The notes below the pieces were generated by a model. That model made no database searches. It saw nothing but the letters and a program-made list of their open reading frames with translations, and was not told where the DNA came from. This document shows positions 6,902-15,979 of a stretch of DNA of 64,000 bases, in pieces (position 1 is the first letter of the stretch; each line of letters opens with the position of its first letter). Location: positions 45,135-109,134 of the forward strand of contig JAFPGC010000027.1 in NCBI GenBank assembly GCA_017423025.1, read 5' to 3'. The translations under genes were made by a program, and so were the position numbers. Source of the DNA: Bacteroidales bacterium (GTDB lineage: Bacteria > Bacteroidota > Bacteroidia > Bacteroidales > UBA932).

Positions 6902-7788
6902 CAGCGTTTTTTTCCTTGGGTCATTTCCCGGTACTCCATGGGGGTCATGCCGGTGGTGCGCTTGAAGGCCGTGAAGAAGTAGTCGTCGTTCTCGTAGCCC
7001 ATTTCGTAGGCGATTTGCTTGACCGGCTGGGTGGTGTTGGTGAGGGCTTCCTTCACCTGGTTCATGCGTACCTCCTGGATGTATTTGGCGGGGGAGAATC
7101 CGGTGTATTCCTTGAAAATGCGGCGGAAATTGGAGTAGCCCATATAAAGCTGGTCCGCCAGGCTTTCCGGGGTAATGGTTCGGAACTGGTACGAGATGAG
7201 GATTTTGGCGCGGTTGATCTGGTCCGCCACTTCGGAGAAGGCCTCGTTACGGTTGTAGAAACGGGCCAGGGCCATCAGGTGGCTGACCAGGCCGCCAAGA
7301 CGCTGCTGGAAGCCGGATTCCTGCCGGGTGGCGGTTTCAATGGCGTCGTTGTAAAGGGCTACGACGTCACTCTTGAGACCTACGTGCCAGACAGGATCCT
7401 TGGGGCTGAAGAAGCCATTGGTCACCCAGGTGTCCATCTGGAAGCCCTTGAAGCCTATCCAGTACTCCTTCCAGCCGGTTTCAGGGTCAGGCCTGTAGCT
7501 GTGCCATTCCCCGGGAAAGAGGAGAAACAGCGTGCCCTGATTTACCGGGACGGGGTGGGGAAGGGAAGCACTGCGGAAGATGCCCTGCCCCTTGGTGATG
7601 TATAGGAGCTGGTATTCGTCCAGGATGCGGCCACGCTCTTCGGAAAACAGATAACGGGAAGGATGGTCTCCCGGGGGATAGGGTTCTCCCGGCCCTACTT
7701 CCTGGAAGCCGACGGAATTGATGGCCGTTCCCCATTGCAAATCGGCCGGGGCGGCTGCCAGGTATTTCAGATGAAGGGCGTCGTTCAT
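6901..7788 (-). CDS. AraC-family transcriptional regulator
   Basis: 295 residues. The N-terminal half (about 20-180) is a cupin-type sensor (DEYQLLYITKGQG, LLFPGEWHSYRP). The C-terminal half is a two-helix-turn-helix AraC domain (about 190-290), with SLADQLYMGYSNFRRIFKEY and the signature IAYEMGYENDDYFFTAFKR. Such proteins usually bind a sugar and activate nearby catabolic genes. Transcribed divergently from the FMN-binding lipoprotein gene across about 60 bases and coupled to the downstream hydrolase. Confidence 0.85.
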   Translation of the reverse strand: MNDALHLKYLAAAPADLQWGTAINSVGFQEVGPGEPYPPGDHPSRYLFSEERGRILDEYQLLYITKGQGIFRSASLPHPVPVNQGTLFLLFPGEWHSYRPDPETGWKEYWIGFKGFQMDTWVTNGFFSPKDPVWHVGLKSDVVALYNDAIETATRQESGFQQRLGGLVSHLMALARFYNRNEAFSEVADQINRAKILISYQFRTITPESLADQLYMGYSNFRRIFKEYTGFSPAKYIQEVRMNQVKEALTNTTQPVKQIAYEMGYENDDYFFTAFKRTTGMTPMEYREMTQGKKR

Positions 7789-7821
7789 ATAAAACGGGGA
7801 CTAATTTAATACATTTTTTTG

Positions 7822-7829
7822 TATCTTTG
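7822..7829 (+). promoter_or_regulatory. -7 box of the FMN-binding lipoprotein gene
   Basis: TATCTTTG, 19 bases before the ATG. No clear TTTG at the -33 position. The box is preceded by ATACA-T7-GTAT, a partly palindromic stretch similar to the one before the next gene. Confidence 0.55.
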
Positions 7830-7848
7830 CGCTGCCAAAAATGAAACT

Positions 7849-8256
7849 ATGAAAAAGATTATCCTGATTGTTGGAATTCTGGCTGTGTTGGGAGGCACTT
7901 TCTTCACCAGCACTTCCTGCGGTACCAACGCCGGAGCCAAGGGCGCCGACACCCTTAAAATCAATACTACGGAAATGGGGGCCGATATCATCGGCTTCAA
8001 CGGAGCCACTCCGCTGGAGATTTCCCTGGTGAAGGGGGTGATTACAGAAATCAAACCCCTGCCCAATCAGGAGACCCCCCGTTACTTCCAGATGGTTAAG
8101 GACAGCCTGCTGATCCACCTTATTGGTAAAAAGGTGGAGGAGGTCAGGTCCCTTGACCCTGAGGTGGATGCCGTTTCCGGTGCCACTTATTCTTCGAAAG
8201 CCGTTATCCGCAATCTCCAGAGAGCCCTGGAAACCTCTTCCGAAAGCAAGCAATAG
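7849..8256 (+). CDS. FMN-binding domain lipoprotein
   Basis: 135 residues from the ATG at 7849; an in-frame TTG at 7819 lies before the -7 box and is rejected. A lipoprotein signal (STSCG, Cys24) is followed by an FMN_bind domain. VDAVSGATYSS contains SGAT (110-113), where ApbE-type flavin transferases attach FMN to threonine in RnfG/NqrC-like proteins, so a covalent FMN at T113 is likely. It probably carries electrons at the periplasmic face of a membrane. Partner oxidoreductase is not in the window. The next gene follows after 42 bases with its own -7 box. Confidence 0.75.
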   Translation: MKKIILIVGILAVLGGTFFTSTSCGTNAGAKGADTLKINTTEMGADIIGFNGATPLEISLVKGVITEIKPLPNQETPRYFQMVKDSLLIHLIGKKVEEVRSLDPEVDAVSGATYSSKAVIRNLQRALETSSESKQ

Positions 8257-8270
8257 TTACAATTTTTTTG

Positions 8271-8278
8271 TAACTTTG
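8271..8278 (+). promoter_or_regulatory. -7 box inside an inverted repeat
   Basis: TAACTTTG, 20 bases before the esterase ATG. It overlaps the perfect inverted repeat GTTACAA (8256-8262) / TTGTAAC (8268-8274), which begins on the last base of the previous stop codon. Confidence 0.5.
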
Positions 8279-8298
8279 GAGGGAAACAAAGTCTTGAT

Positions 8299-9951
8299 AT
8301 GAAAAAGTTTACCCTCCTTCTGGCGTGCCTGCTGTCCCTTTCTGCCTGGGCACAGCCCGGTATGCCTCCCCAGCCGGAGAATGTAATCCTTCTCCAGCGG
8401 GCCTCCTTCAATATTGTCTATGGCGGTCCCACGCGGGCCGAAGGCCGGTCCTACAACTTTACCCCGGTCTTTTTCATCTATCCCGACGGTAAGCTGGATA
8501 AATCTGGCGCAGAAAAGCTTTTGGCCGATATGGACATCCAGCACCTGCTGGACGCCAACTACGGAACGGCCATCGTCATCAATCCCACGGGGGACAAGTA
8601 TGACGCCAAGGCCGATTATGTAGTGTTTGAGCAACTGTTCAATATGTTCCGCGGCCCCGGCAACCTTAAGGTCGTGGGCCTGGGAACCGGCGCCACCTTT
8701 GTGAACCAGGTGATAGCCCCCCAGGCGGGCGGCCAGATAGCCGGTATCCTTTCCGTCGACGGCAAAGCCGGAAAGAGCGTGGATGCCGCCGGCGTTCCTG
8801 CCTATGTGGCCGGAAAGACCGCCGCCAAAGTGGCCAAGCCCTACCAAAAGGCCATTGCCGCCCATGCCGACGAGCCTCTGCTGAAGGTGGTGGTGAATCC
8901 CGCATCGGCCCCTTTGAAAGAGATTTTTGCCGATGCCTGGAAACAGGTGCTGGGATGCAACTACCGCTACAACAATTACCGGCATACGCACTACGAAGGG
9001 GCCAAGTTAGGGGAGTACGGCTCCTATGAACTGGAACCCTATCTGGACTGTGAGGCGCTGGGCATCAAGCGTTTGATTGTGGAGCAGCCCACCGGCAAGG
9101 ATACCAGGTGGCTGTGGTATGAGTACTGGCCGGAGGAACTGCTGGCCGGCGCTCCGGAGCATTCCGTGCCCGTGATGGTGCTCCTGCACGGCAACATGAA
9201 CGACCCCCGCACCCAGGCGGAGACTTCCGGTTTCATCCAGGTGGCTGCGGAGGACCGTTTCTTTGTGGTGGAGATGGAGTGGCAGGGAACGCCCAACTAC
9301 CAGGCTATGGGCCATGACGGCATAGAAACCGTCCTGTACCAGCTCTTTGCCAAGTATCCCCAGCTGGATCCTTCCCGCGTGTATGCTGAAGGTTTATCGG
9401 CCGGTTCCATGACAGCTACCGCCCTGGGCATCAAGAAATCCCATATTTTTGCGGCAGTAGGCGGCCACTCCGGCGGCTTGTTTGACAGACCCGCCCCCGG
9501 CCCCTTCCCCAGCTTCGGTCCCATTTGGGCAGAGGCTACGCAGAAGCGCGGTGCCGTGGAAATGCCCTATTGCTCCGTGCTGGGAACGGCCGATAATGTG
9601 GTGCCTTATATCAAGCCTGACAATTGGAAAGGCAACGGTTACCTCAATGCCTGGAACGCATACCAGCAGATGAACGGCATGGAGGTAGTACGGGAGCTGG
9701 ATTTCTCCGTGGATCCGGTTTTTGCCCAGAAACTGCAGGACCGGGAAACCATAGTTACCAATAAAGGAGACGGTATTGTGGTGGAAACCGGTCAGTTGTA
9801 CAAAGGTAACGTGCCGCTCATAAAAATAGTGGCCGTAATGGACTACGGCCACTGGAACTTCCAGCCTACTGCCCGCATCATGTGGGACTTCTTCAAACAT
9901 TACCGCAGAGACCCTGAGACTAAGAAACTGATTTATCTGCGTGAAATGTAA
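8299..9951 (+). CDS. Secreted alpha/beta hydrolase (polyhydroxybutyrate depolymerase/esterase-like)
   Basis: 550 residues with a cleavable signal peptide (cut after SLSAWAQ). Two halves are visible: an N-terminal, hydrolase-like region (about 25-200) without an obvious nucleophile, and a C-terminal esterase domain with VMVLLHGNMND (oxyanion hole), GLSAGS (S367 nucleophile), VLGTADNVVPY (likely acid) and MDYGHWN (likely histidine). The fold resembles secreted polysaccharide esterases and PHB depolymerases. It sits close to the glycan-utilisation genes and may deacylate plant polymers. Followed by a strong terminator. Confidence 0.6.
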   Translation: MKKFTLLLACLLSLSAWAQPGMPPQPENVILLQRASFNIVYGGPTRAEGRSYNFTPVFFIYPDGKLDKSGAEKLLADMDIQHLLDANYGTAIVINPTGDKYDAKADYVVFEQLFNMFRGPGNLKVVGLGTGATFVNQVIAPQAGGQIAGILSVDGKAGKSVDAAGVPAYVAGKTAAKVAKPYQKAIAAHADEPLLKVVVNPASAPLKEIFADAWKQVLGCNYRYNNYRHTHYEGAKLGEYGSYELEPYLDCEALGIKRLIVEQPTGKDTRWLWYEYWPEELLAGAPEHSVPVMVLLHGNMNDPRTQAETSGFIQVAAEDRFFVVEMEWQGTPNYQAMGHDGIETVLYQLFAKYPQLDPSRVYAEGLSAGSMTATALGIKKSHIFAAVGGHSGGLFDRPAPGPFPSFGPIWAEATQKRGAVEMPYCSVLGTADNVVPYIKPDNWKGNGYLNAWNAYQQMNGMEVVRELDFSVDPVFAQKLQDRETIVTNKGDGIVVETGQLYKGNVPLIKIVAVMDYGHWNFQPTARIMWDFFKHYRRDPETKKLIYLREM

Positions 9952-9973
9952 GTCGCTTTTACATAGGTGTTTA

Positions 9974-10015
9974 CAAGAATCCTCCTCTGAATGTTTTTTC
10001 AGAGGAGGATTCTTG
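9974..10015. terminator. 17-bp bidirectional hairpin between converging genes
   Basis: Perfect 17-bp stem, left arm 9974-9990 (CAAGAATCCTCCTCTGA), right arm 9999-10015, with an 8-base loop. It separates the esterase from the convergent GH106 gene. Confidence 0.75.
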
Positions 10016-10044
10016 CATATTATTAGTTTTCAATTATTTCCATT

Positions 10045-13000
10045 TCACGGGTTCAACCGCTCAATCTTCACGGGTCCCATAAGACCGGAGGGAAGCAGGG
10101 GACTGTCGGCCAGATAGAAGGGAACCGGGGCGTAGGTGTGCTTTTCGGCTCCGGGCTGGCCGTCGCCGATGAGGCGGTTTACCCAGGTGTTCACCACCTT
10201 CACTTCGATGGTGTTCTTGCCGGGTTTCAGCTTGCCTTCGAACTTCACCACATAGGGGGCTTTCCAGAGGAAGTCTACGTGCTCGCCGTTGATATAGACA
10301 TCGGCCATCTGGCCCACCTCGCCCAAATCTATGCAAAGGGCAGCGGGAAGATTTTTCTTGGAGAGGTTGAAGCTGTTCTTGTACGTTGCAGTACCGGAGA
10401 AATACTTCACATTGGCTTCGTCGGATTCCGTCAGAGATTTGAGCTCTTTCCAGGAACGGGTGCCGGCAGGGGCGTCCAATCCCTCGAAGGAAACCGTCCA
10501 GGGGCCGTTCAGGGCCACTTCGCCGGCGGCTTGCATGGGAGCGGGCTCTGCCAGCGGAGCCGCCGTAGAATCGGCCACCAGGAAGAGCGCATCGTCGGCA
10601 CCCAGGTGCAGGCGGCCTTCGCGCAAAGCGCCGTAAACGGGCTTGCCGGTGACGGGGTTCATCACGGCTACAGGACCCTGGGCATCGCGCAAGACAATGT
10701 CCGTATCCACGGGAGCGCCGGTGAAGTTGCGCACCCAGTAGATGTCGCGTACGCCCTCCTTGCGGTGCACGTACCGTACGCCGGGGGCCGATGAGACGAA
10801 GTCCGGGGCCACGCCGGAGCGCTGCAGTCCTTCGGCGACGGAGCCGGTCCATACATTGGGACGGGCGGCGTGCCAGATGCCGGCTTTGAGACGCTCGAAT
10901 TCGGCGGCATTGTCACCCTGTCCGGCCATGCAGACGGGTTCCTCTCCAATCAGGAAAACGCCTTCAGAGACCAGCTGGTGCAGTTTCCGGAGCACTTCCA
11001 GGCTCATTACCTGTGTGTGCGAACCCAAGGCAATCACCTTATAATTATGTACGGCGGGAACATTCAGCAACGCATGCGGGCTGCAGAAATCGTAGGCATA
11101 GCTATTTGGTACATCAGGAAGCGCCTTGGCATAGGCTTCGGCAATATTAGTGTCCTCGCCGTAGTACCAGAGGACATCGGCCACATTATGACCGGCCTGC
11201 AGATAATAACAGCTGCGCGCCAGGTAATCCATCCAGTACTTGGCGTATTCCGCCCAGGTTTCGTGGCGGTTGAACCACTGGCCGAAGATGAGAAGCCCCA
11301 GACCGGGACGAAGGTCGTCGGAAGGCTGGTGGGCGCTCTCGTGGATGAAGAAGCGGTTGAGGCCGCTCATCAGGGCCACATCGGCCACTTCCTTCAGGTT
11401 GCCCGGGTACCAGCTGTAGGCACCGCCCAGCATACCGTTGGTGGTGAAGCTTTCGCCGGCCACGATATTCTGTCCGTACAGGTGGGCGGCCGATGCAGAT
11501 TCGCGGATATCAGCCTGATAGGCAATGCTTTCTGCGGCACCTACCGTCCAGATAGCGGCCATGGGGACGGCGGCCGTGCGCTTTGGATCCATGCCGTCTC
11601 CCACGAAGGTGCGGGCATTCTCATGACTTTCCGTATAGCGTCCCTTCATCCCGTATTCGGCCAGGATGTCGTTCACGCGGTCGTAGTTGGCGGCAAAGAG
11701 TTCGCCGATGGTTTCACGCCAGTCAAAGAGGAAGGCTTCGGTATCCTCAGAAGAGCCGATGATTTCACCGGTGAGGGCGGGCAGCCAGGGCCTCAGGGCA
11801 TAGCCCCGGGCGCTCTGGAAGGCCTGTTCCATTTTGGGGGTCCAGGTCATATGCTCGGCCTCATAGCTGTCTATCATCAGGTATTGGATGCCGCGTGCTC
11901 CTAGAAGGCCATTTGCGGCGTCCTTATACAGATCCAGGTAGGTGTGGAAATAGCGGCTCCAGGCGTCCGGGTCCAGCTTGTCCACTTCCAGGCCGGTGGC
12001 TTCCGGCGGGGCGGGGTGGTTCTGCTTGCCAGTAAGGGAAGCGCCAAAACGGTAGATACGCCATTTTCCGGCGGGAACGGTCCATTCCAGTACGCCGTCC
12101 TTCACGCGGTCCGTCAGGTCCACCACCTCGGTCACGGGGCTGTCCGATGCCGGGGTGGGCCGTTGCAACAGGTCTCCCGGAGAAGCAAAACCGGCCTTTT
12201 CCTCGGCGTGGTTTACCTTGTACACCGTACTCAGTTTCCATTCGTGGATGGGAGTGCCGGTAGGCATTACCACGGGAACACCGTAGGCGGCCATGCTGTA
12301 GTCCGGCACCGGATTTACCACCATCAGCCGGAAGTTCCGGGCTGTTGTTTCCGGGATGTCCAGGGTAAGCTGGGCCAGGTTGGAGGAAGGAACCGGGCAG
12401 ACCTCTTCCCAAGTGGCACCGTCCTGGCTGCAGAGGAGGGAATTGGCGTAGGTGCGGGTATGTTCAAACTGTCCCTGTACCTGTCCGCCCACCAGGGTCA
12501 TGGAGCGGATGGTCACTGCCTCCGGGAAGGAGTACTGGATCCAGGAATGGCTTCCGGAAGGATTGATGGCCAGTTCTTTACCATCGTTGATGTCGCCGTT
12601 GGAGAGCTGCTCCACGCTGAAGTCCCCGCCGCTGGAGGTGACGCTGGCGCCCAGCTCCTGCAGGCTCTTTTCGCCCTCGGGTACGCGAACTGCCACCACG
12701 GCAATATCGGCATACCACTTGGGCATGCGGTCATAGATAGGGGCATACATTCCGGCACTTACGTTCTGGAATCGGCCGATGTTTTTATACGGTTCGGGAA
12801 GTCGCAAGGTCTGCGTATTGCCGTTGCCTTCCACTTCCAAGGTGCGCCAGGTGAGCTTTTTCATGGCATCGGCTGGCTGTACCCAGGGACCGCCGGTGCT
12901 GCTCCAACCAGGAGCAGAGGCTATGCCCACCTCCATGCCCAGCGAATCGGCCAGACCTATGGCGTAGGCGAAACTCTCTTTCCAGCCTTCGCTCAGGTAA

Positions 13001-13257
13001 GGACGGGGTTCCACCACGGGCGGAAGTCCTGCCATCATGGCGCCGCCGGCGTCAAACTGGTGAAATCCGGCAATGCCAATACGGTCCATCCATTCCAGGT
13101 CCTTGCGGATGCCTTCGTTGCTGATGTTGCCATTCATCCAATGCCACCAGACGTAGGGGTGAGCCTCTTTGGGCGGGTTCGCAAAACGCTGGTCCTGTGC
13201 ACCTGCATGGATGCACAGGAATGCGCTTACTACAATAAATAACCAACCACGGTTCAT
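10045..13257 (-). CDS. GH106-like alpha-L-rhamnosidase
   Basis: 1070 residues with a signal peptide (cleaved near HAGAQD). The N-terminus YVWWHWMNGNISNEGIRKDL is characteristic of GH106 enzymes, which remove terminal alpha-L-rhamnose with inversion. A carbohydrate-binding, jelly-roll-like segment (about 205-320) interrupts the barrel. MIDSYEAEHMTW near residue 462 is a conserved acidic stretch where the catalytic glutamates of this family lie. The C-terminal ~130 residues form another beta-sandwich (CIDLGEVGQMADVYINGE). Last gene of the SusC-led operon, one base after the GH5 stop. Works with the GH78 encoded on the other arm. Confidence 0.75.
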   Translation of the reverse strand: MNRGWLFIVVSAFLCIHAGAQDQRFANPPKEAHPYVWWHWMNGNISNEGIRKDLEWMDRIGIAGFHQFDAGGAMMAGLPPVVEPRPYLSEGWKESFAYAIGLADSLGMEVGIASAPGWSSTGGPWVQPADAMKKLTWRTLEVEGNGNTQTLRLPEPYKNIGRFQNVSAGMYAPIYDRMPKWYADIAVVAVRVPEGEKSLQELGASVTSSGGDFSVEQLSNGDINDGKELAINPSGSHSWIQYSFPEAVTIRSMTLVGGQVQGQFEHTRTYANSLLCSQDGATWEEVCPVPSSNLAQLTLDIPETTARNFRLMVVNPVPDYSMAAYGVPVVMPTGTPIHEWKLSTVYKVNHAEEKAGFASPGDLLQRPTPASDSPVTEVVDLTDRVKDGVLEWTVPAGKWRIYRFGASLTGKQNHPAPPEATGLEVDKLDPDAWSRYFHTYLDLYKDAANGLLGARGIQYLMIDSYEAEHMTWTPKMEQAFQSARGYALRPWLPALTGEIIGSSEDTEAFLFDWRETIGELFAANYDRVNDILAEYGMKGRYTESHENARTFVGDGMDPKRTAAVPMAAIWTVGAAESIAYQADIRESASAAHLYGQNIVAGESFTTNGMLGGAYSWYPGNLKEVADVALMSGLNRFFIHESAHQPSDDLRPGLGLLIFGQWFNRHETWAEYAKYWMDYLARSCYYLQAGHNVADVLWYYGEDTNIAEAYAKALPDVPNSYAYDFCSPHALLNVPAVHNYKVIALGSHTQVMSLEVLRKLHQLVSEGVFLIGEEPVCMAGQGDNAAEFERLKAGIWHAARPNVWTGSVAEGLQRSGVAPDFVSSAPGVRYVHRKEGVRDIYWVRNFTGAPVDTDIVLRDAQGPVAVMNPVTGKPVYGALREGRLHLGADDALFLVADSTAAPLAEPAPMQAAGEVALNGPWTVSFEGLDAPAGTRSWKELKSLTESDEANVKYFSGTATYKNSFNLSKKNLPAALCIDLGEVGQMADVYINGEHVDFLWKAPYVVKFEGKLKPGKNTIEVKVVNTWVNRLIGDGQPGAEKHTYAPVPFYLADSPLLPSGLMGPVKIERLNP

Positions 13258-13258
13258 C

Positions 13259-15979
13259 TTATTTCAGTTTAAGGGCTTTTAACAGGGTTTTGTTCCATTT
13301 TTCGGAGGCGTCGTCATAGATGGAGAAGCCGTCGCGGTAGAAGGACCAGATCATGGTACTGAATCCGTATTGGCGGGCCTGGGATTGCACAAAGCCGATG
13401 TAGCGGGCGCGGGATGCGTCGTCTGCATTGTCGCAGGCTCCGAACTCGCTGATGCTAACCGGGCGGCCGGTACGCTGGCTCCAGCGGGAGAGGAAGGCAA
13501 AATCCTGCTCCAGAGGGGCTTTGTCGGCCGTTGTCCCCATCCAGGGAACGTCCTTGATGCTGCCGGCCATGGCAAACTCAATGCCCTGATGAGTAAAGGT
13601 CTGGGGCAGGTAGTAATGTGCCTCGGCAATGATGTTCCAATCATCGGCCGGGAGTTGGAGAAGGCCGATGGTCCAGTGCTGGCCCAGGCTGGGCGTTCCC
13701 ACAATTATGGTCTTGCCGGGGTTGTCCTTCCGGATAATCTTGCTGCAGCACGCAATGATTTCATTGTAGAGCGAAGGATCCAGCTGCAGGCTGGGCTCGT
13801 TCATGAGGCCGAAGTAAACGTCCTCATCGGCATAGCCTTTATAGTGGGCCGAAACCTGCTGCCAGAGGCTGTACAGGCGGTCGATATTATCCGAAAAAGA
13901 GAGGTCCTGCGGGGTGAAGCCGAAGGAAATGACCGGGTAATAATGGTTGTCCAGAATCACGGCCAGACCGTTGGCCAGGCATTCATCCACCACGGCATCT
14001 ACCTTGGCAAAGAATGCAGGATCAATGGCCGATGCCTCCATATGAGCGGGCCAAAGGATGGGGATGCGTACGCTCTTGAAGCCGGCCTTGGCAATCTTGC
14101 GGATGGTGCCGGGCTTGATGGGCTCATTGCCGTTTAGACCGTCCAGGGTGGAGTTGAGGTTCACGCCGGCACCCAGGCGCTTGTTGCGCTCGAAGGCCAG
14201 GGCAGCCGCTGCGGGAACGTCCACGGGGGCCGTGGCGGCATCCATGGCGCTTCTGTCCCGGCTAAGGAACAGGCGGGTGGCAGCGAAGTTGGTGGCTCCT
14301 TCCTCAAAGGATTTGGGAGCCTCTACCATACCGGGCGCACCAAAGATGAGCAGGATATCCAGGATGTTGCCCTTGAGGTCATAAATGCCTTCTCCGGCCA
14401 TTCCGGAGGGACCGGCCGAAAGGGAAATCCCTGCCGGCTTTCCGCCCTTGAGCGTATAGCCGCAGCTCATGTTCATGGAGGAGAAAGCCTCCGAAACCAG
14501 CGTAAACTGCCCGTCCTGGAGCGTAAGTGTAACAGGACTTCCGCAGTACAGTCCGTACCACTCTCCCTCAAGAGGAGAAGTGCGGTATGTGCAGTTGTCA
14601 ATCTTATAGCTCATGGACGGCCCCCAGAAGGAGGTGAGGGGAGCGGGCTCCCCGGCACCGGCTGTCTGGCCGAAGACGGGCTGGGCCACGTTGGCAAAGA
14701 CAGGCATTCCTGCATAGGCGCAGTTCTCCACGCTGGTGGTGGTGACGCCGAAGGCCGATCCCATGGTGCCGTAGGTGGCGTTGAATTCACCCACGATGCC
14801 GCCCACCTGGGCGAAGCCCATGTTCTCCACGGTTATGGCCACGGTGGAAGAGCTATTCTTAATAGAACCATAGCGCTCGCTGCCCACCAGGCCGCCTACG
14901 AAGATTTGCTTGGATCCGGTTTCTCCGCTCAGGCGGATGCTGCCGCTGGCTGTGCAGTTCTCCACATTGGTGGCCGATGCCTGCAAGCCGCCGATGAAGG
15001 CCTTGAATTCGGCCTTGGGCGTTTGGGAGAAGCGGATGTTGACATCGAAGTCGGAGGTGCAGTTGCGGGTATCATTATAGGCCTCGCCGGCGTAAGCGCC
15101 CACATAGAGTTCTCCACCGCCGTTCCCGGCCATTTCAATATCCATTGTTCCGTCTACGGCGCAATTCTCGATGAGACCACCCCAGATGCCTCCGCAGAGG
15201 CCGGTGAAGCTGTGGAAGGTGCCTTCCGAGTTGGTGGTCTTGGCTTTGATAACCGTTCCGGTGATGGTGCAGTTACGCACGGCAGCTACGCCCTTATCCT
15301 GCTTGATAATGCCCACCAGGGGTGCTCCGTAGGGCCTTTCGGCCATGATGCAAAGCTGGGAGCGTTCCAGGGTAAGGTTGCAGATTTCGCCGTCGGCCAT
15401 GGTGCCGAAAAGGCCAAATTTGTCTCCCTTGGGAGCCGTGATGCTCAAGCCCTTGATGGTGTGGCCCTTGCCGTCAAAGATGCCCTTGAAGGCATGGCGC
15501 CACCATTCGGCCGGAGCAAACTCGTAAGGCCCCTCGTATTCGCCGATGGGCTCCCAGTTGGCTATGCCGCTCAGGTCCAGGTCGTTTTCCAGTACGTACC
15601 ATCCGTAGAGGTCTTCCCGGATGGCATCCAGCTCCTCCACAGTGCGGATGGGCTTGGGGCTCACCCACTTGGCGTAAAGGGTCATGGACTTCTCCACCTT
15701 CATGGAATCCGTGGCGGGTACGAAGAAGCTGGCATTGTTGCCAAAGCGCCATTCCTGTTCCGGTTGGCAGTCCCTGGAGGTGTACCAACCCCCGAAGCGA
15801 TAACCTTCCCGGGTAGGGTAGGGTTTGGCTTCGGCAGGCAGCATACGCCCGGCGGGAATGCTCACGGGAGCGATGACCTGTTCCGTAGGGTAGTTCAGGT
15901 CAAAGGAAACGGTATTTTGGGAAAAGGCAGCCGTGCCCGCGATGAGCGCGGCTGCCAGGGTCAGAAGGATTCTTTTCAT
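13259..15979 (-). CDS. GH5-type glycoside hydrolase with InlB-repeat and GLUG-repeat N-terminus
   Basis: 906 residues, signal peptide cleaved near AAFSQ. Order: an InlB/Flg_new-like beta repeat (about 25-105, GYRFGGWYTS and LYAKWVSP), a right-handed beta-helix of GLUG-type repeats (about 110-430), a small beta domain (about 455-560), then a GH5 (beta/alpha)8 catalytic domain (about 600-906). The acid/base is the E of GLMNEPS (about 727) and the nucleophile the E of ISEFGACD (about 845). GH5 cleaves internal beta-glucan or beta-mannan-type bonds; subfamily unclear. The ATG overlaps the upstream stop by one base (TAATG). Confidence 0.75.
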   Translation of the reverse strand: MKRILLTLAAALIAGTAAFSQNTVSFDLNYPTEQVIAPVSIPAGRMLPAEAKPYPTREGYRFGGWYTSRDCQPEQEWRFGNNASFFVPATDSMKVEKSMTLYAKWVSPKPIRTVEELDAIREDLYGWYVLENDLDLSGIANWEPIGEYEGPYEFAPAEWWRHAFKGIFDGKGHTIKGLSITAPKGDKFGLFGTMADGEICNLTLERSQLCIMAERPYGAPLVGIIKQDKGVAAVRNCTITGTVIKAKTTNSEGTFHSFTGLCGGIWGGLIENCAVDGTMDIEMAGNGGGELYVGAYAGEAYNDTRNCTSDFDVNIRFSQTPKAEFKAFIGGLQASATNVENCTASGSIRLSGETGSKQIFVGGLVGSERYGSIKNSSSTVAITVENMGFAQVGGIVGEFNATYGTMGSAFGVTTTSVENCAYAGMPVFANVAQPVFGQTAGAGEPAPLTSFWGPSMSYKIDNCTYRTSPLEGEWYGLYCGSPVTLTLQDGQFTLVSEAFSSMNMSCGYTLKGGKPAGISLSAGPSGMAGEGIYDLKGNILDILLIFGAPGMVEAPKSFEEGATNFAATRLFLSRDRSAMDAATAPVDVPAAAALAFERNKRLGAGVNLNSTLDGLNGNEPIKPGTIRKIAKAGFKSVRIPILWPAHMEASAIDPAFFAKVDAVVDECLANGLAVILDNHYYPVISFGFTPQDLSFSDNIDRLYSLWQQVSAHYKGYADEDVYFGLMNEPSLQLDPSLYNEIIACCSKIIRKDNPGKTIIVGTPSLGQHWTIGLLQLPADDWNIIAEAHYYLPQTFTHQGIEFAMAGSIKDVPWMGTTADKAPLEQDFAFLSRWSQRTGRPVSISEFGACDNADDASRARYIGFVQSQARQYGFSTMIWSFYRDGFSIYDDASEKWNKTLLKALKLK

